Assembly (NCBI RefSeq): GCF_900239345.1
Contig: NZ_OESZ01000003.1
Coordinates: 1 to 64,000, forward strand
Source: Tenacibaculum dicentrarchi
GTDB taxonomy: Bacteria; Bacteroidota; Bacteroidia; Flavobacteriales; Flavobacteriaceae
Reading direction: 5' to 3'
Length of the DNA stretch: 64,000 nt
Made by a program: the position numbers and the translations under genes. Positions 57,418 to 64,000 of the stretch are shown here, one piece after another. The notes beneath the pieces were generated by a model. That model was not told the origin of the DNA, ran no database searches, and worked only from the letters and a program-made list of their open reading frames with translations. Positions within the stretch are counted from its first letter, which is position 1. The number at the start of each line of letters is the position of its first letter.

Positions 57418-58814
57418 TGAAAAATATATCCTTTTTATATCTATTTATAAGTTTTGTTTCCTTTTCTCAAAATATGCCTAACAACATACTTTCTTTAGAA
57501 GAAAGTTTAGGGTATATAAAAAAATATCATCCTATTATAAAGCAGGCAAAACTTATTATTAATACAAATCAAGCAAAATTATTAAAAGCTAGAGGTAGTT
57601 TTGACCCTAAAATTGAAGTTGATTACAGTAATAAAAAATTTAAAAATACGGAGTATTACAAAACACTAGTTTCGTCTTTTAAAATTCCTACTTGGTATGG
57701 CATTGAGCTAAAAGGAAGCTATGAAAACAATTCAGGAAAATATTTAAACAATCAATATAAAACTCCTAAAAATGGGTTGTACAATGTGGGAGTATCTGTT
57801 CCGTTAGCTAGAAATTTATTTATCAATAAAAGAATGGCTACGTTAAAAAAAGCCAAAATATATACTAAACAAAGTGGGTTAGAACAGCAATTATTAGTTA
57901 ATACTATTTTGTTTGATGCTATTTCAGCATACTTAAATTGGACACAATATTATCAACAATATAGTGTGTTTAAAAATTATTATGCCAATGCAACTATAAG
58001 ACACAACAATGTTATTAAAAATTTTAAAGCAGGTGATAAAGCTGCAGTAGATACTTTAGAAACAAGTATAAACCTTGAAAACAGAAAATTAGATTTAGAA
58101 AAAGCACGGATTAAACATTTAAAATCAAAATTAGCTTTTTCGAATTATTTGTGGATTAATAATAACATTCCCATGGAATTAAAAAACAACATGATTCCTG
58201 ATATCAGAACATTTTCTAAGGTTGATAATCTATTAAAAACATCCGAAATTAATTTAGATGAAAATGATTTAGAACAACATCCGAAGTTAAAATTATTAGC
58301 CTTAAAGAAGAATAATTTACAGATAAATAAACGATTAAAAATAAATAACCTACTTCCTAAAGTAGATTTTCAATATAATTTATTATCATCAGAAGTAAAT
58401 AATTTTGATTCTTTTAACGCTTCAAATTACAAAAACTCATTACAAGTTAGTGTACCGTTATTTTTAAGAAAATCTAGAGGAGATTTAAAAATTGCAAAAA
58501 TAAAATTACAAGATTTAGACTTTGAAATTTCATCAACAAAAATAATTTTGCAAAATAAAATTAAAGCTACCAAACAAGAAATTGTATCGTATCAAAAACA
58601 ACAAAATATCTTAAAAAACTTAGTTAATAATTATAAAACTATTGTTAAAAGTGAAGAACGAAAATTTTCATTAGGTGAAAGCTCTTTATTTTTAATAAAT
58701 TATAGAGAAGTTAAATTAATTGAAACTAATTTAAAAGCCATTAAAAATGAATATGAATATGCTAAAACAAAAAGTAAACTAGTTAAATTATTAGGGAAAT
58801 TAACGAATATCTAA
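57417..58814 (+). CDS. TolC-family outer-membrane channel protein
   Basis: The 465-residue protein has a signal peptide (about 1-18, ISFVSFSQ) and two OEP domains, each a coiled-coil pair (LSLEESLGYIKKYHPIIKQA in the first, DENDLEQHPKLKLLALKK in the second). TolC homologues trimerise into the outer-membrane exit duct. It is translationally coupled to the HlyD gene. Confidence 0.88.
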   Translation: MKNISFLYLFISFVSFSQNMPNNILSLEESLGYIKKYHPIIKQAKLIINTNQAKLLKARGSFDPKIEVDYSNKKFKNTEYYKTLVSSFKIPTWYGIELKGSYENNSGKYLNNQYKTPKNGLYNVGVSVPLARNLFINKRMATLKKAKIYTKQSGLEQQLLVNTILFDAISAYLNWTQYYQQYSVFKNYYANATIRHNNVIKNFKAGDKAAVDTLETSINLENRKLDLEKARIKHLKSKLAFSNYLWINNNIPMELKNNMIPDIRTFSKVDNLLKTSEINLDENDLEQHPKLKLLALKKNNLQINKRLKINNLLPKVDFQYNLLSSEVNNFDSFNASNYKNSLQVSVPLFLRKSRGDLKIAKIKLQDLDFEISSTKIILQNKIKATKQEIVSYQKQQNILKNLVNNYKTIVKSEERKFSLGESSLFLINYREVKLIETNLKAIKNEYEYAKTKSKLVKLLGKLTNI

Positions 58815-58829
58815 AAGATACTTATTTAA

Positions 58830-59486
58830 ATGTTAAACGAATTATACAAGTACCGATTTCAAATATTTTTATTTTCACAATTAACACTGTTATTTGGTGC
58901 ACTTGTTTTTCCTATTGAAATTTATGATACTAAAATATCGCCTGTACTCCATCTTTTTAATTTAAGTACAGGCTTATTTTTACTTCATAAAAAGAAAAAA
59001 ACATTTTGGTTAGTACTGCTTTTAATCTTATTAGCCACCTTGTCTTTCAGTTTAGATATATTTGACAAAGCAGGAAAACACTTTGTTGATATTTTAAGAA
59101 TTAGCTCTTATTTTATCTTTCATATCGTTGTAACCAGAGAATTAATTATTCAAGTTTGGAATACTAAAAATATCGATCAAAAAACAATTTTAGGTCTAAT
59201 TAGTGGTTTTATATCGCTTGGTTTTATCGGTTTTTTTATCTGTTTACTTATTGAAATTTTTTATCTAGGTTCTTTTAGCTTCCCCGAAAATGGTATTTCA
59301 ACAATTCAAAACTTAATGTATTTTAGCTATATAACACTGCTAACCATTGGCTATGGCGAAATTTTACCCGAAACTGTTTTGGCTCAAAAAGCCGTGGTTT
59401 TTATCGGTTTAATTGGGCAAATATACTTAGTAGTTTTAATGGGAATTGTTATTGGTAAATATATCAACCAAGAAAAAACACCCTAA
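58830..59486 (+). CDS. Small ion channel with K+-channel-like selectivity filter
   Basis: The 218-residue membrane protein has about six hydrophobic segments. The last two flank the pore loop with SYITLLTIGYGEILPE, near the C-terminus. TxGYG is the K+ channel filter; the residue after it is Glu rather than the usual Asp. It has no RCK or cyclic-nucleotide domain. It follows the TolC gene by 15 bp, so it is probably the last gene of the exporter operon and may balance charge or respond to envelope stress. That coupling is inference. Confidence 0.82.
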   Translation: MLNELYKYRFQIFLFSQLTLLFGALVFPIEIYDTKISPVLHLFNLSTGLFLLHKKKKTFWLVLLLILLATLSFSLDIFDKAGKHFVDILRISSYFIFHIVVTRELIIQVWNTKNIDQKTILGLISGFISLGFIGFFICLLIEIFYLGSFSFPENGISTIQNLMYFSYITLLTIGYGEILPETVLAQKAVVFIGLIGQIYLVVLMGIVIGKYINQEKTP

Positions 59487-59525
59487 AACACTTTACTAAA
59501 TAGCCTCCTAAAAATGCTTCAAAAA

Positions 59526-60611
59526 TTAGCCTAAAATCTTTGTAATTAAATCTTGTTTTGCTTTTTCATCATCACCAAATAACCAACGCAAGGTGTTGTC
59601 TTCCCAAATTTCATGATATTGTTTTTGATTGATAATATCTCTATCAATAGCCAAATCTAACAATTTCCCTGGATATGAAGATTGCGCATCACTTTCCATT
59701 TCTCCTAGTGGATACGGGTCATCTAAGCCCATAATAATTTGATTTGAGCCTTGTCGGTCAATCATTAATTTTAACGAATCGGTATCATGTACTAGCGTAT
59801 CAAAGAAAATATTTGGATGCCCAACCGCTTTTCTAGGATGCGTTTTTCCTTCAAATAAATCAGGACGACCATCAAAACCTTGAATCCTACGTCCTAAGTT
59901 CATTTGTGCCAATTGCCCGCCGTGTGCAAAACAAGTTCTGATATTTTTAAAACGCTCTTGCATTCCGTTTAACGTATAAAAATGATACGCATCACCACAT
60001 TGTGCCAACATCCAAATTAAATGAAAACGCCAATTGGTATTTTCTAATTTTATCATTTTATCACCATCATACGGATGAATTTCAATGGCTAATTTATATT
60101 TATCTGCTAATTCAAAAATACGGTCATTTTCTTTATCAAAAACACAACGCCACTGCCCTATCGAATCCATAAAATGCGTTGGTAAACACAAAACTTTTAA
60201 TCCTAATTCCTCCACACAGCGTTCCATTTCGTACAAAGCACCATAAATAAAACCAGGGTGAACTACAAAACCACAAGTAAATTTATCAGGATGATCGTGT
60301 TGTACTTTTGCGTTAAAATCATTCTGAAAACGCAAAGCTTTTTTCATTTCTTCCAAACGCAATCCGTTACCATATAATTGCGATAAATTTAAAACCACCG
60401 CATGATCTAACTTATTTTTTTCCATCCAGCGTAATTTTTCATCTAAGAAAAAACTAGAATCGGTTACAGGACGTTTCCATCCTTTTTGTAACATATGTTT
60501 ACGTTCATCATCGACCCAAAAAATTTCTTTTTCCTTCATAAAATCAGGAATTTGCTCAGGATAAGGCAATAAATGAGAATGTCCGTTTATTCGTAGTTTA
60601 CGTTTTTCCAT
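59526..60611 (-). CDS. Amidohydrolase, probable 2-amino-3-carboxymuconate-6-semialdehyde decarboxylase
   Basis: The 361-residue TIM-barrel metalloenzyme has the N-terminal metal motif NGHSHLLP, then LAIEIHPYDGD, TCFAHGGQL and the late Asp motif IMGLDDPYPLG. This fits ACMSD, which decarboxylates the ring-opened product of 3-hydroxyanthranilate. Its position directly after 3-hydroxyanthranilate dioxygenase supports that. It is the last gene of the kynurenine cluster in this window and converges on the ion-channel gene. Confidence 0.85.
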   Translation of the reverse strand: MEKRKLRINGHSHLLPYPEQIPDFMKEKEIFWVDDERKHMLQKGWKRPVTDSSFFLDEKLRWMEKNKLDHAVVLNLSQLYGNGLRLEEMKKALRFQNDFNAKVQHDHPDKFTCGFVVHPGFIYGALYEMERCVEELGLKVLCLPTHFMDSIGQWRCVFDKENDRIFELADKYKLAIEIHPYDGDKMIKLENTNWRFHLIWMLAQCGDAYHFYTLNGMQERFKNIRTCFAHGGQLAQMNLGRRIQGFDGRPDLFEGKTHPRKAVGHPNIFFDTLVHDTDSLKLMIDRQGSNQIIMGLDDPYPLGEMESDAQSSYPGKLLDLAIDRDIINQKQYHEIWEDNTLRWLFGDDEKAKQDLITKILG

Positions 60612-60670
60612 CGTTTATTTTATTTAAATAATTTTTATGATGATTTTTTTGATAAAATTATTAGATATTT

Positions 60671-61195
60671 TTAAATTTTATTCGGAGGACTCATAATTGT
60701 TCCGCAATTAGAACACGTACATTTTTGAGTATCAGAATAATATTTATCAAAAATAACGGGCATATCAGTTTCAATATTATCTAAAGCAAATTCTTCTCTG
60801 TATAGCTGATTTCCGCAATTTTCGCAATACCATTCTAATGCATCTAACATTCCTTCCGACCTTGGATATTCAATAACCAAACCAACAGTATTTTCTTTAC
60901 GTTGTGGCGAATGCGGAACTTTAGCAGGCAATAAATAAATATCTCCTTCATTAATTTCGACATCAATCATTTTACCATTGCCATCAATAATTTTCAAAAC
61001 CATATCCCCTTCTACTTGATAAAAGAATTCTGGTGTTTCGTTATAATGATAATCTTTTCTATTGTTAGGTCCTCCAACAACCATTACAATATAATCGCCA
61101 TTATCCCACACCTGTTTATTTCCAACGGGCGGTTTTAATAAATGACGATTTTCATCAATCCACTTTTTAAAATTTAAAGGCTGTACTAAATTCAT
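60671..61195 (-). CDS. nbaC: 3-hydroxyanthranilate 3,4-dioxygenase
   Basis: The 174-residue cupin uses non-haem Fe(II) to open the ring of 3-hydroxyanthranilate. The iron site is visible as His and Glu in KDYHYNETPEFFYQVEGD and His in PAKVPHSPQR. A C-terminal rubredoxin-like metal site has two CxxC pairs (CENCGNQL and CSNCGTIM). This is the prokaryotic form with the second metal site. It lies between the DUF6500 gene and the ACMSD gene. Confidence 0.93.
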   Translation of the reverse strand: MNLVQPLNFKKWIDENRHLLKPPVGNKQVWDNGDYIVMVVGGPNNRKDYHYNETPEFFYQVEGDMVLKIIDGNGKMIDVEINEGDIYLLPAKVPHSPQRKENTVGLVIEYPRSEGMLDALEWYCENCGNQLYREEFALDNIETDMPVIFDKYYSDTQKCTCSNCGTIMSPPNKI

Positions 61196-61208
61196 ATTTA
61201 TATATATT

Positions 61209-61295
61209 GGGCGTTCCCTAAAGGTCGGGCTTTCCGCTATATCTTTTTATAAAAGAAAAGTTTTATAAAAAGGATGCCGCTTCAATCCCTAACGC
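61209..61295 (-). repeat. Related structured repeat in reverse orientation
   Basis: Read on the minus strand it begins GCGTTAGGGATTGAAGC and ends with GCGGAAAGCCCGACC and AACGCCC. It shares ATTGAAGC, a central T/A hairpin (CTTTTTATAAAA with TTTTATAAAAAG) and GCGGAAAGC with the three + strand copies. It has extra outer pairing GCGTT/AACGC and GGG/CCC. It lies within the kynurenine operon between DUF6500 and the dioxygenase gene, so it would be transcribed. Confidence 0.7.
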
Positions 61296-61306
61296 AAATT
61301 TTGTTT

Positions 61307-61525
61307 TTATTTATAATTTTCAATCATTGTTTTAATTTTGATAGCTTTTTCAAAATGATTTAATTTATGCGTTTGAATCCACCAAGTAGCGACTTCCATT
61401 AACAACTTCGGATTATCATTTTTATTCTTAAAAAACGCATAAAAAGACAAACCTACATTTGTCCCTTTTTTAGCAATTTTATCATCACAAATGGCAATGA
61501 TTTTTTGTTTTATTTCATCAGTCAT
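61307..61525 (-). CDS. DUF6500-family small protein
   Basis: The 72-residue helical protein has KIIAICDDKIAKKGTNVGLS-type sequence and LLMEVATWWIQTHKLNHFEK. I match it to DUF6500, a small family of unknown function. It is 28 bp after kmo and co-directional with the kynurenine genes, so it is probably co-transcribed with them. It could be a regulator or chaperone of the pathway, or unrelated. Confidence 0.7.
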   Translation of the reverse strand: MTDEIKQKIIAICDDKIAKKGTNVGLSFYAFFKNKNDNPKLLMEVATWWIQTHKLNHFEKAIKIKTMIENYK

Positions 61526-61553
61526 CTTTATCTAATTTATTTTGGTAAAAAAA

Positions 61554-62957
61554 TTACAATCCTGCTATTTCATCTTCTTGCAAAATCTCGTTGGTTTCTT
61601 TTACTACTTTTTGAAGAATTTCTTTTAAATATTTTAAATCCGTTGTATGTTTAAAACCCGAATTAGATACCATATTTAGCAATGCTTTATCTTGCGCACG
61701 TCCTTTTTTCATGGCATCAGCATACGGAATATCTTCTTTAAAAGTAACCATCGAATATTTAGAAAAATATTCATTTGGAAACGCTTTTTCTAAAGCCATT
61801 TCCAATATTCTTTTCTCTTTAAATAACGGATTAGCAACATGATTTTTCATTTCATGAAAATTATCGATTGCTAAATCGGCAATAGCATCGGTATTTTCTT
61901 TTCTTGCTTTTTCGTAGGTTTTAAAAACAGTTTCCCAATCTCCTAAATTTTGATTAAGAATTTCATCAAAAACGGTAATATCTTCAAAAGAAGCATTCAT
62001 TCCCTGCCCATAAAACGGTACGATTGCGTGTGCTGAATCTCCTAATAAAATGGTTTTATTCTGATAATGCCAAGGCGAACATTTTACCGTTCCCAAAGCT
62101 CCTGTCGGATTATTTAAAAATTCCTCTTTAATACTCGGAATTAATTTTAACGCATCAGGAAATTGTGTTTCAAAAAATTCGGTTATTTTTTCTTCGGATG
62201 TTAAATTATCAAAATTATATTCTCCTTCATCATAACTTAAAAACAGCGTAACGGTAAAACTACCATCCATATTTGGAAGCGCAATTAACATATACGCACC
62301 ACGAGGCCAAATATGTAAATGGGCATTACTTATTTGATGATTCCCTTTTTTATCCGCAGGAATTTCTAGCTCTTTATATCCATGAGATAAATAATTTTGA
62401 GAATAACTAAACAAAAATTTTCGTTCTAAATAATAACTTTTACGTAAAACAGAACCCGCACCATCAGTACCGAAAATAACCTCAGCATCTACAGAAAATT
62501 CTTCTTTTGTATGATAATCTTTAAAGTGTGCAATAGTATTTTCTATGTTTACAGATGTACACTTTTTATTAAAATGAATAGTTACATTTTCGTGTTTTTC
62601 GGCTTCTGTTAATAAGATAGCATTTAAATCTCCTCTTGAAATTGAATTGATACACTCGTTATTTCTACCCGAATAATTTGATGAAAATGTATTTCCTTTA
62701 ATATCATGAATCAACCTTCCGTACATTGGAATACAAATTTCACGAGCTTTTTCGGCAACACCTGCTAAACGCAAGGCTTTAAATCCTCGGTCAGATAATG
62801 CCAAATTTATAGAACGACCTGCTGAAATATCAACAGTTCTTAAATCGGGTCTGCTTTCATAAACCGAAACCTTATATCCTCTTTGTGCTAATCGTAAAGC
62901 TAATAAGCTTCCGCACAGACCTGCACCTATTATTAATATATTATCTTGTTTATTCAT
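61554..62957 (-). CDS. kmo: Kynurenine 3-monooxygenase
   Basis: The 467-residue FAD enzyme hydroxylates kynurenine at C3 with NADPH and O2. FAD motifs are IIGAGLCGSLLALRLAQRG near the N-terminus, FGTDGAGSVLRKSY, and GDSAHAIVPFYGQGMNASFE. The length fits bacterial KMO; a C-terminal helical region follows. It is 6 bp after the kynureninase gene. Confidence 0.93.
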   Translation of the reverse strand: MNKQDNILIIGAGLCGSLLALRLAQRGYKVSVYESRPDLRTVDISAGRSINLALSDRGFKALRLAGVAEKAREICIPMYGRLIHDIKGNTFSSNYSGRNNECINSISRGDLNAILLTEAEKHENVTIHFNKKCTSVNIENTIAHFKDYHTKEEFSVDAEVIFGTDGAGSVLRKSYYLERKFLFSYSQNYLSHGYKELEIPADKKGNHQISNAHLHIWPRGAYMLIALPNMDGSFTVTLFLSYDEGEYNFDNLTSEEKITEFFETQFPDALKLIPSIKEEFLNNPTGALGTVKCSPWHYQNKTILLGDSAHAIVPFYGQGMNASFEDITVFDEILNQNLGDWETVFKTYEKARKENTDAIADLAIDNFHEMKNHVANPLFKEKRILEMALEKAFPNEYFSKYSMVTFKEDIPYADAMKKGRAQDKALLNMVSNSGFKHTTDLKYLKEILQKVVKETNEILQEDEIAGL

Positions 62958-62963
62958 ATTGAT

Positions 62964-64000
62964 TTATTTTGATAACAATCCTTTTAAAATGCTTACCATT
63001 TTATAAACATCTTCAAAAGAATTATACATTGGCGTTGGTGCACAGCGGATAACATCTGGTTCACGCCAATCGGTAATTATATTATGTTCGGTTAATTTTT
63101 TATGCAAATTTTTATCGGCATTTTTAACTTGAATAGATAATTGACAACCTCTTTCTTTTGGATTTGATGGCGTAATAATTTTAATATCCTCAGAATTTAT
63201 TTCGTTGATTAAAAACTCAAAATATCCTGTTAATTTTTCTGATTTTTCTCGCAAAGCGTCCATTCCAACCTCAGCAAACATATCTAAGGAAGCTTTGATG
63301 GCTGCCATCGATAATATTGGAGGATTCGATAATTGCCAACCCTCAGCACCCGCCATTACATCAAAAGGTTGACGCATATTAAAACGAGTTTCTTTGTTAT
63401 GATTCCACCAACCTGCAAAACGAGGTAACTCTTTATTTTCTGCGTGTTTTTCATGAACAAATAATCCTGCTAAACTTCCAGGACCTGAATTTAAATATTT
63501 GTAAGTACACCAAGCTGCAAAATCTACACCTGAGTTGTGTAATTCGGGAGAAATATTTCCTGCTCCGTGTGCTAAATCAATTCCAACAAAACAATCTTTT
63601 GAATGTCCTATTTCAGCGATTCGCTTTAAATCTAAATATTGACCTGTGTAATAATTTACACCGCCAATTAATAACAACGCAATCTCATCACCTTGTTCAG
63701 CAATAATTTTCTCTAAATCTTCAATATTTAATAATTCTTCGCCTTTTCTTGGTTTCCATTCTATTAAACCTTCGGATGCATCAAATCCATGAAAATTTAA
63801 TTGCGATTGTACCGCATATCTATCCGAAGGAAAAGCATCAGATTCTATTACAATTTTATATTTCTTTTTGGTAGGCTGATAAAACGAAACCATCAACAAA
63901 TGTAAGTTAGTAGTTAAGGTATTCATAACGACAACTTCTAGCGGTTTTGCCCCTACTATTTTCGCCATATTTTCGGTTAAAAACTCATGATATGGTAACC
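62964..64000 (-). CDS. kynU: Kynureninase, 5' end beyond the window
   Basis: The frame is open to the window edge; upstream of the internal Met at 63968 it continues LPYHEFLTEN, so the start lies outside. At least 345 residues are present of the usual 420. PLP features include the Schiff-base Lys in WCTYKYLNSGPGS, VGIDLAHGAGN, and the C-terminal DWREPDVIRCAP. It splits kynurenine or 3-hydroxykynurenine to anthranilate or 3-hydroxyanthranilate plus alanine. It is first in the visible operon, before kmo. Confidence 0.93.
   Translation of the reverse strand, partial: LPYHEFLTENMAKIVGAKPLEVVVMNTLTTNLHLLMVSFYQPTKKKYKIVIESDAFPSDRYAVQSQLNFHGFDASEGLIEWKPRKGEELLNIEDLEKIIAEQGDEIALLLIGGVNYYTGQYLDLKRIAEIGHSKDCFVGIDLAHGAGNISPELHNSGVDFAAWCTYKYLNSGPGSLAGLFVHEKHAENKELPRFAGWWNHNKETRFNMRQPFDVMAGAEGWQLSNPPILSMAAIKASLDMFAEVGMDALREKSEKLTGYFEFLINEINSEDIKIITPSNPKERGCQLSIQVKNADKNLHKKLTEHNIITDWREPDVIRCAPTPMYNSFEDVYKMVSILKGLLSK

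Noticed and set aside
59487..59525. Terminator between the ion-channel and ACMSD genes
   Set aside because: The 39-bp gap has no inverted repeat long enough to call.
61209..61295. tRNA-like or tmRNA-like gene
   Set aside because: The GCGTT/AACGC closing stem first suggested an RNA gene with an acceptor stem, but there is no T-loop, anticodon arm or CCA, and the core matches the dispersed repeat.

Overview
The window comes from an AT-rich Bacteroidetes chromosome, almost certainly a marine Flavobacteriaceae member of the Tenacibaculum/Polaribacter kind. The reasons are a SusC/SusD pair, proteins with type IX secretion (T9SS) C-terminal sorting domains, the -7 promoter motif TAnnTTTG in front of many genes, no Shine-Dalgarno pattern, and a zinc-free long-form S14. 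I assign it by protein family and motif recognition only; no search was run.

Layout. 0.3-8.6 kb: a porin, EttA with a tiny membrane protein, a solitary LpxD, a 2,4-dienoyl-CoA reductase-type flavoenzyme, and a PLP histidine decarboxylase divergent from an Lrp-type regulator with a perfect 15-bp inverted repeat between them. 8.7-19.3 kb: a four-gene exported cassette (tail-collar-like protein, a 2874-residue LamG/T9SS protein, a protein sharing a domain with it, and a 39-residue lipoprotein). 19.4-26.0 kb: two MarR-type regulators (one fused to a GNAT acetyltransferase and preceded by a near-perfect palindrome), an OsmC protein, an acyl-CoA carboxylase beta subunit, a membrane-anchored MORN-tailed protein and YebC. 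26.2-27.9 kb: a decayed region holding a multiply broken DUF6973-like gene and a lipoprotein ORF with no clear start. 27.9-37.9 kb, minus strand: rpsL-rpsG-fusA-rpsJ, then rplC through rpsN. The usual continuation (rpsH, rplF, rplR, rpsE and so on) is missing, and a terminator follows rpsN.

38.1-42.8 kb: a SusC/SusD pair. 42.9-51.1 kb: RlmB, a rhomboid protease, RarA, a conserved exported protein, a polysaccharide-deacetylase-like protein and the TrkA/TrkH potassium uptake pair. 51.2-53.6 kb: a T9SS cargo protein and a 52-residue companion. 53.7-59.5 kb: a compact operon TetR - ABC exporter - HlyD - TolC - two-pore-type ion channel, in which the ABC ATPase has lost its Q-loop, signature and H-loop residues and has an altered Walker B. 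59.5-64.0 kb, minus strand: a kynurenine (tryptophan degradation) operon kynU-kmo-DUF6500-3HAO-ACMSD, cut by the window edge inside kynU.

The strongest non-gene signals are a dispersed structured repeat of about 90 bp (three close copies plus one related reverse-oriented copy) with paired changes supporting a fold, and several promoter/operator arrangements. No CRISPR array, rRNA, tRNA, insertion sequence or prophage was recognised.
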